A stretch of DNA of 64,000 bases. It comes from Chloroflexota bacterium (GTDB lineage Bacteria > Chloroflexota > Anaerolineae > Aggregatilineales > Phototrophicaceae). The stretch lies in NCBI GenBank assembly GCA_011523615.1, contig WTGJ01000020.1, positions 191,511 to 255,510 of the forward strand, in the 5' to 3' direction. Shown here one piece after another: positions 20,414-30,230 of this stretch. Each line of letters starts with the position of its first letter. Position 1 is the first letter of the stretch. The notes under the pieces were generated by a model. It searched no databases, was not told where the DNA came from, and worked only from the letters and a program-made list of their open reading frames with translations. Both the position numbers and the translations under genes were made by a program.

Positions 20414-21385
20414 ATGCAGAGAGAACGAGTCGTCATCATCGGTTCCGGGCCAGCAGGGCTCACGGCTGCCCTTTACACCGCGCGCGCACAACTCAAGCCA
20501 GTCGTCATTGCCGGCGATACACCCGGCGGGCAAGTGGCCATCACCCACGAAGTAGAGAATTACCCTGGCTTCCCCGGCGGCCTCAGCGGCCCCGAATTGG
20601 TCGAGCGCATGACGGAACATGCCAAGGAATTCGGCGCAGAATTCGTCAATTCCGCCGTCTCGAATTTGGATCTCACCTCAGGTTCCCCTTTCCACATTCG
20701 CTTGCGGGAAGGTGAACAATACTCCGCCGATAGCGTCATCATCACCAGCGGGGCCGATCCCCGAAAATTGAAGGTGCCGGGCGAAGCGGAGAACATCGGC
20801 GCCGGCGTCAGCTATTGCGGTACCTGTGATGGCTTTTTCTTCCGCGGTAAAGATATCGTCGTCATCGGCGGGGGAGATTCCGCGCTCGAAGAAGCGATAT
20901 TTTTGACGCGCTTCGCCAATTCGGTCCATATCATCCATCGCCGGGATAAATTGCGCGCCGGCCCCCAGCTGAGGCATCGAGCACAGGGCAACGAAAAGAT
21001 TTCCTTCATCTGGAATACCGTGGTGGAAGAAATCATCAATGAAGCTGGTGAGGGCGTGAGCGCGGTGCGGCTGCGGAACGTTCAGACGGGGGAAACATCC
21101 AACTTCCCTACCGAAGGGGTTTTCATTTTCATCGGACACGATCCCAACAATGCGATCTTCTCTGACCAGGTGATCCTCGATGATGAAGGCTACATCATCA
21201 CCGATTCACACTTCCGCACGAACATCGAGGGGGTGTATGCCGCAGGTGAAATCCAGGATCAGCTGTGGCGACAGGTGTCGACTTCCGTCGGCCAGGGGAC
21301 CGGCGCCGCCATGGCCGCCATCCATTGGCTGGAGGAAAACGAAACCCAGTTGCAAGACCTGAGCCAGCAAGCGAATGCCCACTGA
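20414..21385 (+). CDS. Thioredoxin reductase-like NAD(P)H flavoprotein
   Basis: A 323-residue low-molecular-weight disulfide reductase. N-terminal FAD site GSGPAGLTAAL, FAD-ring contact GGQVAITHEVENYPGF, redox pair YCGTCDG (usually CATC), NADPH site GGGDSALEE with the HRRDKLRA arginines, and C-terminal FAD motif GVYAAGEIQD. The Asp normally found in AAGD is Glu here, a conservative but unusual change. The tail RQVSTSVGQGTGAA matches the family. It would reduce a thioredoxin, perhaps the TlpA-like protein two genes on. It follows the Cys-rich gene and precedes the LLM oxidoreductase on the same strand. Confidence 0.92.
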   Translation: MQRERVVIIGSGPAGLTAALYTARAQLKPVVIAGDTPGGQVAITHEVENYPGFPGGLSGPELVERMTEHAKEFGAEFVNSAVSNLDLTSGSPFHIRLREGEQYSADSVIITSGADPRKLKVPGEAENIGAGVSYCGTCDGFFFRGKDIVVIGGGDSALEEAIFLTRFANSVHIIHRRDKLRAGPQLRHRAQGNEKISFIWNTVVEEIINEAGEGVSAVRLRNVQTGETSNFPTEGVFIFIGHDPNNAIFSDQVILDDEGYIITDSHFRTNIEGVYAAGEIQDQLWRQVSTSVGQGTGAAMAAIHWLEENETQLQDLSQQANAH

Positions 21386-21415
21386 ACGTTCGCTCAAGTC
21401 AAAACTGTAGGGCAG

Positions 21416-22363
21416 ATGAACGTTGAAATTGGCCTGATGGTCGAAGGCCAAGATGGCCTCAACTGGCAAAACTGGCAGCAGATCCTGGAAACCGCGGAGC
21501 GCCTCGGTTATCAAAGCGTCTTTCGTTCCGATCATTTTGTGAACCCCCATCCGCCAGATAAAGATTCGCTGGAGCTATGGGTCTCGCTGGCTTATGCCGC
21601 ACAAGCCACCGAACGCATCGAATTCGGCCCGCTCGTCAGCCCGATCACCTTCCGCCACCCGATGATGACGTTGCGTTACGCCAGCGCCATCGATGACCTG
21701 AGCAACGGGCGCCTGGTTCTGGGCCTCGGTGCCGGTTGGATGGACCGCGAGCACGAAAATTACAGCATCCCTTACCCGGATGTTCCGACCCGCTTCGCCA
21801 TGCTGACCGAACAGTTGGCATTCAGCACACGCATCCTCGATGATCCGCAGCCACTGGATTACGCCGGGCAACATTACCAACTGAAAGAAGCCGTCTTGCT
21901 CCCGCGACCGAAACGAAGGTTCCCCATCTTGATCGGCGGCAACGGTCCCTTGCGCACCCTGCCCCTCGCGGCACAATTCGCCCAGGAATGGAATGGGGTC
22001 TACTTGAACATCGATCGCTACCGGGAACGACAACAACAACTGAATGAAGCGATCGCAGCGGTCGGTCGATCGCCCGCAGATGTCAAACGCTCCTTGATGG
22101 CCGGTTTCCGTTGGTTCAAAGACCGGGCAAGCCTGAACGAGCAGCTGCAAACGGCCAGCGAGGAGCGCGGCCAGGAAGTGACGCTGGAATCCTTGCGCGG
22201 CGTTGGTCTGTTCGTCGGCACCAGCGAGATGATCATCGCGCAGCTGGCAGAATACGCAGCGGCTGGTTGTCAGCGCTTCATGTTGCAGATCACCGACAAC
22301 GATGACCTGGAACCGATCCACACCTTCGCCGAGGAAATCTTGCCCCATTGCCAACGCCGCTGA
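21416..22363 (+). CDS. LLM-class (luciferase-like, possibly F420-dependent) oxidoreductase
   Basis: A 315-residue TIM-barrel flavin or F420 oxidoreductase. Hallmarks include ERLGYQSVFRSDHF near residue 30, ERIEFGPLVSPITFRHP near 70, NGRLVLGLGAGWMDREH near 105 and PILIGGNGPLRTL near 165. FMN versus F420 use cannot be settled from these motifs, although the DHF and GLGAGW pattern is common in F420 members of Chloroflexota and Actinobacteria. The gene is 30 bases after the thioredoxin reductase-like gene and 12 bases before the TlpA-like gene, so all are probably co-transcribed. Confidence 0.88.
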   Translation: MNVEIGLMVEGQDGLNWQNWQQILETAERLGYQSVFRSDHFVNPHPPDKDSLELWVSLAYAAQATERIEFGPLVSPITFRHPMMTLRYASAIDDLSNGRLVLGLGAGWMDREHENYSIPYPDVPTRFAMLTEQLAFSTRILDDPQPLDYAGQHYQLKEAVLLPRPKRRFPILIGGNGPLRTLPLAAQFAQEWNGVYLNIDRYRERQQQLNEAIAAVGRSPADVKRSLMAGFRWFKDRASLNEQLQTASEERGQEVTLESLRGVGLFVGTSEMIIAQLAEYAAAGCQRFMLQITDNDDLEPIHTFAEEILPHCQRR

Positions 22364-22375
22364 AGCCACCTTTGC

Positions 22376-23002
22376 ATGAGTGCCGATCCCATACCTACTT
22401 CTGGCAATCCACCGGCCGGCATCCCGCCAGTGAAAGGGGCAGCGAACTGGCGAACCACCCTGGCTTTGTTATCGCTGGCCGCATCGCTGGGCTTGCTCCT
22501 GGCCGCCTTGCTGGTTTTCAACCATTCACGACAGAGCCCTGCCCCCCCTGCCGCGGCCCCCGCCAGCGCCTTTCGCAGCGTCTTGAACTGGCAGGCGGCC
22601 GATTTCACCCTGCCCACCTTGAGCGGGGAAGTATTCCGCCTCACGGACCATCGCGGCCAAGTGGTCTTTTTGAACTTCTGGGAAACCTGGTGCGCTCCCT
22701 GTCGCATCGAAATGCCCGATTTCGCCACCTTCCTCGCCGAACAAGATGAGGATTCGCCCTTGGTGCTCTACACCATCAATGGCGGTCAAAATGCCGCACA
22801 AATCCACGAATTCTATGATGAGCTCGGCATCGACCCTCTGCCCACCCTGCTCGATACCCAGGGGGAAATCACGGCGCTCTACGGCGTCATGCAATTGCCA
22901 CAAACCTTCATTTTGGATGGCGATGGCGTCGCCCGCGCCCGCATCCTGGGCATCATGGATCTCGCGGATATGCGTTCCTATTTGGCGGAGTATAGTGGCT
23001 GA
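22376..23002 (+). CDS. TlpA/ResA-like membrane-anchored thioredoxin-fold protein
   Basis: A 208-residue protein with one N-terminal TM helix (about residues 26-50) and an outward-facing thioredoxin domain. The AhpC/TSA-Redoxin layout shows DFTLPTLSGEVFRLTDHRG, FWETWCAPCRIEMP with the redox pair C-A-P-C, and the cis-proline segment LPQTFILD. Such proteins reduce disulfides for cytochrome c maturation or in envelope stress. It is last in the redox group and its stop is 12 bases from the convergent M20 peptidase stop. No terminator is obvious in that gap. Confidence 0.93.
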   Translation: MSADPIPTSGNPPAGIPPVKGAANWRTTLALLSLAASLGLLLAALLVFNHSRQSPAPPAAAPASAFRSVLNWQAADFTLPTLSGEVFRLTDHRGQVVFLNFWETWCAPCRIEMPDFATFLAEQDEDSPLVLYTINGGQNAAQIHEFYDELGIDPLPTLLDTQGEITALYGVMQLPQTFILDGDGVARARILGIMDLADMRSYLAEYSG

Positions 23003-23014
23003 GTACAGCGAGAG

Positions 23015-24244
23015 TTAATCCAGCTGCTCGCGCAAGATCGCGGGCAACAGCGTGTAAAACTTGGTCGCTTCAACGACATCAGCGAGCGGTACGTGCTCAT
23101 CCATCGCGTGGGCATAAATCTCGTTGCCGGGGGCAAAACCCACACAGGGAATACCCGCTTTGCCGCACCAATAATTGCCGTTGGTGGAAAAATCCCACTT
23201 GCTGGCTGGCATTTCTTTCTGCCAGAGCTGCTTCACCGTTTCCACCCCCGCCTGGATGAGCGGATGTTCTTCCTCCACAGCCCAGGCGGGAAAGAATTTG
23301 TTGTAGACGAAGACGGCGCCCGTATGGCTCGGCGTATCGTAGACCAGCTCCTGGATCAAGAAATCCTCCCGGGTTTCTTCCGGGATCTGCGCTCGGATGC
23401 CTTCGATGATCCCTTCACGGGTCTCGCCAAAGGTAACGCGACGATCGATGAAAATGCTGCAGGCTTCCGGCACGGCGTTGTCGCTGGGGCTGACGCTCTC
23501 GACGCGGGTCACCGTGATCCGCCCCTGACCCAGGAAAGCATCCACCGGTAAATTCACATCCATCGCTTCCAGGTTGCGGATGAAGGGCATCATTTTGTAG
23601 ATGGCGTTGTCCCCCATGTAGTTGCTGGCGGCGTGGGCGCTGACGCCGCGGCAACGCACTTCCAGCTCCAATCGACCCTTATGCCCCCGATACACTTGCA
23701 TATTGGTGGGCTCGCCGATCACGACGAAATCCGGCCGGACGCCTTCCCATTCCACGAAAGCGTTGCAACCCACGCCATCACACCATTCTTCGATATTGCC
23801 CAGATAGTACAGCGTATAGCCATCGAGTAGCCCTAACTCCCGCGCCAGCGCCATGCCGTAGACCATGCCGGGCGTGCTCCCTTTCTCGTCTAAAGCGCCC
23901 CGGGCATACAAATTGCCATCTTCCACTTTGCCCACGAAGGGATCCCATTGCCAGGCTTCTCGCTCGCCGATCCCCACCGTATCGATGTGACTGTCATAGA
24001 GCAGGATGCGCGGCCCATCGCCAATTTTGCCCACAATCGAGCCGTAGCGGTCGGTATACACTCGGTCAAAACCCAGTTGGGTCATTTCTTGCCCGATGCG
24101 TTGCCCGACGGGGCCGATGTCGCTATCCATGCTGGGAATGGCGACGATCTCACGGAAAAACGTGATCATGTCTCCGCTCAGCTCTGCCACTCGCTGATTC
24201 AAGCGGGGTATGATTTCTTGCAAGGATGCTTCATTCATGCTCAT
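23015..24244 (-). CDS. M20-family metallopeptidase/amidohydrolase (YgeY-like)
   Basis: A 409-residue zinc-dependent hydrolase of peptides or N-acyl amino acids. Metal ligands of the M20 family are visible: [26 protein letters not shown] (the catalytic Glu), IGEPTNM and the C-terminal [11 protein letters not shown]. The dimerisation domain lies between about residues 185 and 295. The EEWCDG and DEKGS forms resemble the YgeY subgroup, which is sometimes linked to selenium metabolism; no other such gene is present here, so that link is not supported. The start is at 24244 or 24238. A strong promoter lies just upstream. Confidence 0.9.
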   Translation of the reverse strand: MSMNEASLQEIIPRLNQRVAELSGDMITFFREIVAIPSMDSDIGPVGQRIGQEMTQLGFDRVYTDRYGSIVGKIGDGPRILLYDSHIDTVGIGEREAWQWDPFVGKVEDGNLYARGALDEKGSTPGMVYGMALARELGLLDGYTLYYLGNIEEWCDGVGCNAFVEWEGVRPDFVVIGEPTNMQVYRGHKGRLELEVRCRGVSAHAASNYMGDNAIYKMMPFIRNLEAMDVNLPVDAFLGQGRITVTRVESVSPSDNAVPEACSIFIDRRVTFGETREGIIEGIRAQIPEETREDFLIQELVYDTPSHTGAVFVYNKFFPAWAVEEEHPLIQAGVETVKQLWQKEMPASKWDFSTNGNYWCGKAGIPCVGFAPGNEIYAHAMDEHVPLADVVEATKFYTLLPAILREQLD

Positions 24245-24285
24245 CTGCCGCTGCGATCCGTTTCCCTGCCAGAGCAAGGTGGCGA

Positions 24286-24314
24286 ATTATAGTATCCTGC
24301 CGCAACAATGCCAA
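24286..24314 (-). promoter_or_regulatory. Strong sigma70-type promoter of the M20 peptidase gene
   Basis: On the minus strand -35 TTGGCA (24314-24309) and -10 TATAAT (24291-24286) are separated by 17 bases. Transcription would start near 24279, about 35 bases before the ATG. It lies in the divergent region shared with clpB. Confidence 0.75.
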
Positions 24315-24381
24315 CAGGATTCTGATCCAATCACAATATGGTTCATATACAACCCCTGTAGATTGGCTTCAGGAGGTTTTC

Positions 24382-27012
24382 ATGACGCTTGATTTCAACC
24401 GATTCACGCACAAAGCACAACAAGCCATCCTGGCCGCGCAGCAACGAGCAGCAGAAGCGCAACACGCGGAGCTGGTTACGGCCCACTTGCTCGCCGCCCT
24501 GTTGACGCAAGAAGAAGGGCTGGTGCCGCAACTGATCCGCAAGATCGGTGTGCCGCCGGCGGGACTCCTGCGCGAAGTCGAAGCGTCTTTGCAACAGCAA
24601 CCGCACCTGCAACAGGCCGCTCAGCCCCGCCTGAGTGACGAGCTCGATCGTGTGTTGCGCAAGGCGGAAAAAGACGCGGCCCAGTTGCGCGATGAATACA
24701 TCAGCAGCGAACATCTGCTGCTTGCGTTGGCCGAAGCCAACAGCATACAACCCATTTTGAACCACCACGGCATCGATCATGGTGCCATCCTGACCGCCCT
24801 CAAAGATGTCCGCGGTTCGCAACGAGTCACTTCTCAGGATCCGGAAAACTCCTACCAATCTTTGGAAAAATATGGACGAGATCTGACGGCTTTGGCTCGC
24901 CAGGGCAAGATCGACCCGGTGATCGGCCGTGAAGAAGAAATCCGCCGCTTGATTCAGGTCATCAGCCGCCGCACCAAGAACAACCCCGTCCTCATTGGGG
25001 AGGCTGGCGTCGGCAAAACCGCCCTGGCGGAAGGATTGGCGCAGCGCATCATCAATGGCGATGTCCCCGCCGGTTTGCGCGACAAACGAATCATCGCTCT
25101 TGATATGGGCAGTATGGTTGCCGGGGCGAAATTCCGCGGCGAATTCGAAGAGAGGCTCAAGGCGGTGCTGCAGGAAGTGAGCGCCAGTGATGGCCAGATC
25201 ATTCTCTTCCTCGATGAGTTGCATACCATCGTCGGCGCTGGCGCTGCAGAGGGCGCGATGGATGCCAGCAACATGTTGAAACCCTTGCTCGCCCGCGGTG
25301 AATTGCGCGCCATTGGCGCAACGACCCTCGATGAATATCGCCAATACATCGAGAAAGATGCCGCTCTGGAACGTCGTTTCCAACCCGTCTTCGTCGAAGA
25401 ACCCAACGTGGCCGATACCGTCAGTATCCTGCGGGGTTTGAAGGAACGCTACGAAGTCCATCACGGAGTGCGCATCCAGGATGGCGCCGTCATCGCCGCG
25501 GCGACCCTCAGCCATCGCTACATCGCCGACCGCCAACTGCCAGACAAAGCCATCGACCTCATCGATGAGGCAGCGGCGCGCCTGAAGATGGATATCGATT
25601 CGCGACCCGTTGCGATCGATCAGGTCGCCCGTCAGATCATGCAGCTCAACATCGAAGCCGAAGCCTTGCGCCAGGAACGAGACGAGGCTTCGCAGCAACG
25701 GCTTTCTCAACTGGAGGCCGAAGCGGCCGATCTGAACGAAGAACAGAGCGCGCTCACCGCCCGTTGGCAAAGCGAAAAAGAGGTGATCGATACCCTGCGC
25801 AAAATCGCCGAGCGGCAGGAAGAAACGCGACTGCAACTGGAACGCGCCGAAAGAGATAGCGATTTGGAAACGGCCGCGCGCTTGCGCTACGGCACCCTGC
25901 CGGAGCTGGCTGCCGAAATGGAAGCAGGCGAAACACAGCTGGCCGCTCTGCGTGGCGATGGCCAGGTCATGTTGAAGCTGGAAGTGGATGCCGATGAAAT
26001 CGCCAACATCGTCGCTCGTTGGACTGGCGTCCCCGTTTCTCGCCTGTTGGAAAGTGAGGCACAAAAACTGCTGCGGATGGAGAATCGCCTGCAAGAACGC
26101 GTCATCGGGCAGGATGACGCCATCCGCGCCCTTTCGGCAGCCGTCAGACGCAGCCGCAGTGGCTTGAGCGAACCGGGCCGGCCGATCGGCACCTTCCTAT
26201 TCCTGGGCCCGACCGGCGTGGGCAAAACCGAATTGGCACGGGCACTGGCCGAGTTCCTCTTCGATGATGAAGAGGCGATGGTGCGCCTCGATATGAGCGA
26301 ATATGGCGAACGGCACAGCGCCGCTCGTTTGCTGGGCGCGCCCCCCGGCTATGTCGGCTACGAAGAGGGCGGCCAACTGACCGAAGCCGTCCGCCGCCGA
26401 CCGTTCAGCGTCATATTGCTGGATGAAATCGAAAAGGCGCATAGCGAAGTCTTCCACGTGTTCTTGCAAGTTTTCGATGACGGCCGATTGACGGATGGCC
26501 AGGGCCGGCGCGTCGATTTCGCCAACACCGTGATCATCATGACGAGCAACGTCGGTTCCGATCGCCTGAAGGCACTCGGTGCGCTGAGCAAAGAGGAAAC
26601 CCGCCGCACCATCCAACCCGTCATCGACCAACAGTTCCGACCGGAGTTCATCAACCGCCTGGATGACATCCTCATCTTCAGCAGCCTCGGTCGTGAGGAA
26701 ATCGCCCAGATCGTGGCTCTGCAGCTGGCGCGCTTGCAAGGGCGCCTGGCCGAAAGACGGATCACGCTGCAGGTCGATGAGGCTGCGCGACACTGGCTGG
26801 CCGAGCGTGGATATGACCCGGTGTTTGGCGCGCGCCCCCTGAAGCGTTGCATCCAACGAGAAATGGCCGACCCGATCGCAGTGATGCTCCTCGAAGGAAA
26901 GTTGCAAAACGGCGAACAGCTCCACGTCTCTGTGAATGGCGAAGCGTTGCAATTCACTGCGGTACAACCAGCGGCAGATCGGCAAACCACACCCAAACCG
27001 ACTGCTGCTTGA
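24382..27012 (+). CDS. clpB: ATP-dependent disaggregase ClpB
   Basis: An 876-residue Hsp100 chaperone that rescues aggregated proteins with DnaK. The N-domain covers about residues 1-150. NBD1 has Walker A GEAGVGKT (about 206) and Walker [22 protein letters not shown] (from about 273). The coiled-coil M-domain (about 400-530) distinguishes it from ClpA and ClpC. NBD2 has Walker [12 protein letters not shown] (about 608) and the arginine finger/sensor regions. The ATG at 24382 sits 5 bases after aggaggtttt, a perfect ribosome site, so the longer upstream frame is rejected. No CIRCE or HAIR heat-shock operator is visible upstream; a TATACA at 24346 may be its -10. Confidence 0.97.
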   Translation: MTLDFNRFTHKAQQAILAAQQRAAEAQHAELVTAHLLAALLTQEEGLVPQLIRKIGVPPAGLLREVEASLQQQPHLQQAAQPRLSDELDRVLRKAEKDAAQLRDEYISSEHLLLALAEANSIQPILNHHGIDHGAILTALKDVRGSQRVTSQDPENSYQSLEKYGRDLTALARQGKIDPVIGREEEIRRLIQVISRRTKNNPVLIGEAGVGKTALAEGLAQRIINGDVPAGLRDKRIIALDMGSMVAGAKFRGEFEERLKAVLQEVSASDGQIILFLDELHTIVGAGAAEGAMDASNMLKPLLARGELRAIGATTLDEYRQYIEKDAALERRFQPVFVEEPNVADTVSILRGLKERYEVHHGVRIQDGAVIAAATLSHRYIADRQLPDKAIDLIDEAAARLKMDIDSRPVAIDQVARQIMQLNIEAEALRQERDEASQQRLSQLEAEAADLNEEQSALTARWQSEKEVIDTLRKIAERQEETRLQLERAERDSDLETAARLRYGTLPELAAEMEAGETQLAALRGDGQVMLKLEVDADEIANIVARWTGVPVSRLLESEAQKLLRMENRLQERVIGQDDAIRALSAAVRRSRSGLSEPGRPIGTFLFLGPTGVGKTELARALAEFLFDDEEAMVRLDMSEYGERHSAARLLGAPPGYVGYEEGGQLTEAVRRRPFSVILLDEIEKAHSEVFHVFLQVFDDGRLTDGQGRRVDFANTVIIMTSNVGSDRLKALGALSKEETRRTIQPVIDQQFRPEFINRLDDILIFSSLGREEIAQIVALQLARLQGRLAERRITLQVDEAARHWLAERGYDPVFGARPLKRCIQREMADPIAVMLLEGKLQNGEQLHVSVNGEALQFTAVQPAADRQTTPKPTAA

Positions 27013-27068
27013 CGTTGAACCCTTTTGGCGGAGAAAAGCCAGCCAGTAGGGGATGTTCATTCCCCAAT

Positions 27069-27097
27069 TTGACATTCGAAATTCCATTCGGTAGAGT
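27069..27097 (+). promoter_or_regulatory. Sigma70-type promoter of the sugar ABC/sulfatase operon
   Basis: A perfect -35 TTGACA (27069-27074) and -10 TAGAGT (27092-27097) are separated by 17 bases. The leader to the ATG at 27195 is about 90 bases and contains an inverted repeat. A small stem (27049-27065) before it may weakly end clpB. Confidence 0.7.
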
Positions 27098-27110
27098 CAG
27101 GGTGGCTATT

Positions 27111-27128
27111 GAATGCCACAATGCATTC
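27111..27128. promoter_or_regulatory. Putative operator: inverted repeat GAATGC-N6-GCATTC
   Basis: A perfect 6-bp inverted repeat with a 6-base spacer lies just downstream of the predicted transcription start, where a sugar-responsive repressor of the LacI or ROK type could block RNA polymerase. No regulator gene is present beside it. It could also form a hairpin in the mRNA leader. Confidence 0.45.
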
Positions 27129-27194
27129 GTTGGATCGCTCCGAGCCCGTGTGGACGCGGCAAGCCGATTCAACTCGTTTATAAGGAGGAATTAC

Positions 27195-28142
27195 ATGCGT
27201 AAGCTTTTTGTAGTGCTACTCATTGCTATGGTCACGATGACACTCGCGCCGTTGGCCACCGCACAGGATGAAGGGCTGCGAATCGGCCTCGTCATCCATT
27301 CAGATCCCACTCGGCCTTTCTGGACAGTGGTTCACAACGGCGCTCGGGCCGCTGCTGAACGCTATGGCGTATCCATTACCTTCCAGGGCAGCCGAGACGC
27401 ACTGGAGCAGGCGAAATTCGTCGAAGACCTCGTTGCCTCGCAGGTAGATGGCATCGCGGTTACCCTAGCCAATCCGGATGCCATGCGTGATTCCATCACG
27501 CTGGCGTTGGAAGCAGGTATCCCTGTCGTCAGCTTCAATTCTGGCTCCAATGATTTCCTATCCGCCGGCGCTATGATGCACTTTGGACAAACGGAAGTCA
27601 TTGCGGGTGAGGGCGCCGGACATCGCTTCAGTGCGATGGGCGTCTCGAAAGTACTTTGCGTCAATCACCAATCCTACAACATCGGCTTAGATGAGCGTTG
27701 TCAAGGTCTGGAAAATACCTTCTCCGGTGAAGTCGAACGCATCGACGTGACCGCGACAGGTAGTGAGGATCTGATCGGTACCCAGAGCACATTACAGACC
27801 AAGCTGCTCAGCGATCCGAGCATTGAAGCGATTCTGACGCTCAACCCGACCATCGCCATCGCCGCCCGAGATGCCATCAATCTTGAGCGCCCCGGCGAAG
27901 TCATCCTCGGCACCTTCGACCTCAGCTCAGAAGTGTTGGATGCCATCGAAGCTGGTGAGATGAGCTTTGCCATCGACCAGCAGCCTTATCTGCAGGGTTA
28001 CTACTCTGTATCCGCTCTCGTACTCGCTGTTGAGAACGCCAACACCCTCGGTGGCGGTTTGCCGGTGTTGACCGGACCCGGTTTTGTGGACGCCGGCAAC
28101 GCCGCGGCTGTTCGTGAAGGTGCTGCCCGCGGTACCCGCTAA
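27195..28142 (+). CDS. Sugar ABC transporter substrate-binding protein (RbsB/FrcB-like)
   Basis: A 315-residue periplasmic-binding-protein-like sugar receptor. A signal peptide (FVVLLIAMVTMTLAPLA) ends ATA before QDEG with no lipobox. The mature domain has the family 1 fold: IGLVIHSDPTRPFWTVVHNG, DGIAVTLANPDAM, GIPVVSFNSGSND and IEAILTLNPTIAIAARDAI. The ATG at 27195 follows a perfect aaggagg. It is the first gene of the binding protein-permease-ATPase-sulfatase run. Codons ending in T and A look more frequent than in neighbouring genes, which may mean high expression or a recent arrival. The sugar is unknown; the sulfatase downstream hints at a sulfated or derived sugar. Confidence 0.93.
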   Translation: MRKLFVVLLIAMVTMTLAPLATAQDEGLRIGLVIHSDPTRPFWTVVHNGARAAAERYGVSITFQGSRDALEQAKFVEDLVASQVDGIAVTLANPDAMRDSITLALEAGIPVVSFNSGSNDFLSAGAMMHFGQTEVIAGEGAGHRFSAMGVSKVLCVNHQSYNIGLDERCQGLENTFSGEVERIDVTATGSEDLIGTQSTLQTKLLSDPSIEAILTLNPTIAIAARDAINLERPGEVILGTFDLSSEVLDAIEAGEMSFAIDQQPYLQGYYSVSALVLAVENANTLGGGLPVLTGPGFVDAGNAAAVREGAARGTR

Positions 28143-28167
28143 GTACATCTCATAGTTACGTCTTTCT

Positions 28168-28201
28168 TCAGGGGCGGTTGTTAGAATCAGGCCGCCCCTG
28201 A
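28168..28201 (+). other. Stable stem-loop between sugar-binding protein and permease genes
   Basis: A 10-bp GC-rich stem (28168-28177 with 28192-28201) closes a 14-base loop. There is no T-run after it, so it is more likely an mRNA-stabilising 3' structure for the upstream gene than a full terminator. Confidence 0.65.
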
Positions 28202-28231
28202 GTGAATCTCCAGAACAGAGAAAGGGGTGCC

Positions 28232-29386
28232 ATGGCTCAGATGACAACGAACACAAAAGACGAGCGCTTGGTGCGTGTCGGGTTACTACGGCGTATTTTT
28301 CAGGTTCCCGAGATGGGTGCCGTTGTGGGATTGATCGGCGTCGTCATCATCTTCATGCTTTCACCCGCGCGTGAAAACTTATTCCTGAAAGTACCCATCC
28401 CAGCTATCGGACGAGTGTTGGATAACTCCGCGGATATCGGCGTGATGGCCGTGGCCATCTCCATGCTGATGATCGCCGGAGAGTTTGATTTATCGATCGG
28501 TTTCATGACCGGCTCTACCGGCATGATCGTCGGCATCTTGTCTGCGGTTTACGGTTGGCCTTTAGCCATCTCCATGCCGCTGGCACTGATTTTTGCTCTG
28601 AGTGTGGGTTTCTTCAATGGAATCATGCGCATCCGTACGGGCCTACCCAGCTTCGTCATCACCCTGGGCACCATGTTTGTCCTGCGCAGTGCCAACTTCG
28701 CCGTAACTCGATCGGTCACCGGCAATATCCGCGTTCCCTATATCGACCGCGTCCCGGGCTATGACCTAATGAACGCCATATTTTCTTACAGGCTCTCCAT
28801 TGGCGGTGCTCAATTCTACATCACATTGATCTGGTGGTTCGCCTTTACCGCTTTTTTCACCTGGTTCATGCTGCGTACTCGCTGGGGTAGCTGGATTTTC
28901 GCCAGCGGTGGTGAACCGGCGGCAGCCAAGAGTGTCGGTGTGCCGGTGGAGCGTGTAAAAGTCGCCCTTTTCATGTTTGTACACGCCTGCGCCTGGATTT
29001 CGGGGATGGCGGTGATCTTCCGCTTGCGTAGTGCTACTGCCTCACAAGGTGAATTCCTGCAGTTTACGGTGCTCGTTGCTGCAGTAACCGGTGGTAACCG
29101 TATGACTGGCGGTTATGGCTCGGTAATTGGTGCTTCCCTGGGCGCGCTCATTTTCGGTCTGACGAAAACGGGTATTGTCGCCGCTTTTTGGGATTCGGAC
29201 TGGTTCTTCGCATTCTTGGGTGTCATGTTACTGTTGGCAATCGTTCTCAATCTCATCTTGCGCACCCAAGCCGAATACATCGGTACCACGGCAATGGGCG
29301 AAGAAGAAACTGATGAGGAGTGGCTCGAAAAAACGCCGGTCCTTCAAGGCCAAGACGATGGGAAAGGAAATCCGGAAAATGACTGA
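28232..29386 (+). CDS. Sugar ABC transporter permease (RbsC/FrcC-like)
   Basis: A 384-residue membrane protein with about ten hydrophobic segments. Family features include [50 protein letters not shown] (the coupling-helix region) and [23 protein letters not shown]. It starts at ATG 28232 after aaagggg. The C-terminal 35 residues are acidic and hydrophilic. The ATPase gene begins 8 bases before its stop, so they are translationally coupled. It forms the import channel for the sugar bound by the upstream protein. Confidence 0.94.
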   Translation: MAQMTTNTKDERLVRVGLLRRIFQVPEMGAVVGLIGVVIIFMLSPARENLFLKVPIPAIGRVLDNSADIGVMAVAISMLMIAGEFDLSIGFMTGSTGMIVGILSAVYGWPLAISMPLALIFALSVGFFNGIMRIRTGLPSFVITLGTMFVLRSANFAVTRSVTGNIRVPYIDRVPGYDLMNAIFSYRLSIGGAQFYITLIWWFAFTAFFTWFMLRTRWGSWIFASGGEPAAAKSVGVPVERVKVALFMFVHACAWISGMAVIFRLRSATASQGEFLQFTVLVAAVTGGNRMTGGYGSVIGASLGALIFGLTKTGIVAAFWDSDWFFAFLGVMLLLAIVLNLILRTQAEYIGTTAMGEEETDEEWLEKTPVLQGQDDGKGNPEND

Positions 29387-30200
29387 AAACGGCAAGAAGA
29401 ATGGTGCTGCTCCACTCATTGAAGCGCGCAATGTAACCAAACTTTTCGGTCGTATCATCGCCCTTAACGACGTCTCCTTTGATGTCTACCCCGGCGAGGT
29501 AACCTGCCTGCTGGGTGATAACGGCGCTGGTAAATCTACCCTCATCAAACTGTTCTCGGGCGTCTACCAACCAGATGATGGTGAAATACTCTTCGAAGGA
29601 CAGCCAGTTCAATTCCACTCTCCAAGAGATGCCCGCGCCTTCGGCATCGCTACTGTTTATCAAGACCTAGCGCTGGTGCCGATGCTCTCCGTTTGGCGCA
29701 ACTTCTTCCTCGGCTCTGAACCGGAAAAGCGATTGGGGCCGCTCCGTCGCTACGATATCGATTTCGCCAAACAGACCGTCCTCGAAGAGATGGGCAAGAT
29801 GGGCATCGACATCCGCGACCCGGGGCAAGAAGTCGGTTCGATGTCCGGCGGGGAGCGCCAATCCCTGGCCATCGCACGGGCAATATATTTCGGCGCCAAA
29901 GTGCTGATCTTGGATGAGCCGACCGCCTCCCTCGGCGTCAAACAATCGGGTACGGTTTTGCGCTTCGTCGCCGAGGCCCGCCAGCGGGACATCGGCATCA
30001 TCTTCATCACGCACAACCCTAGCCACGCCGATGTGGTCGGCGATACGTTCACCATCCTGAAACGCGGTCGCGTCTTTGGTACCTGGCGTCGAGAAGAAAC
30101 ATCGCTGGCTGATTTGATCCAGGGGATGTCCGGGCAAGCAGAGTTGGAAAGCCTGAAACACGAAATCGATCGCATTACCCAACGCAGTCAATTGAACTGA
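29379..30200 (+). CDS. Sugar ABC transporter ATPase, single-domain (FrcA-like)
   Basis: A 273-residue ATPase with Walker [13 protein letters not shown], signature [14 protein letters not shown], Walker [13 protein letters not shown] and the H-loop ITHN. RbsA-type ATPases have two fused domains of about 500 residues; this one has a single domain, as in the fructose FrcABC group, and so would act as a homodimer. The ATG at 29379 overlaps the permease stop by 8 bases; an in-frame ATG at 29358 would add seven residues. It completes a full importer with the two preceding genes. Confidence 0.93.
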   Translation: MTENGKKNGAAPLIEARNVTKLFGRIIALNDVSFDVYPGEVTCLLGDNGAGKSTLIKLFSGVYQPDDGEILFEGQPVQFHSPRDARAFGIATVYQDLALVPMLSVWRNFFLGSEPEKRLGPLRRYDIDFAKQTVLEEMGKMGIDIRDPGQEVGSMSGGERQSLAIARAIYFGAKVLILDEPTASLGVKQSGTVLRFVAEARQRDIGIIFITHNPSHADVVGDTFTILKRGRVFGTWRREETSLADLIQGMSGQAELESLKHEIDRITQRSQLN

Positions 30201-30230
30201 AGCACTGAGGCACCGAGCCAGGGTACAGCG

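Noticed and set aside
24226-24381. 52-residue N-terminal extension of ClpB
   Set aside because: ClpB homologues start at the ATG following a perfect aggagg; the extension overlaps the divergent promoter.
24245-24381. Heat-shock operator (CIRCE or HAIR) before clpB
   Set aside because: No TTAGCACTC/GAGTGCTAA or CTTGAGT/ACTCAAG pair is visible.
24343-26094. A 583-codon reverse frame inside clpB
   Set aside because: Antisense shadow of a highly conserved gene.
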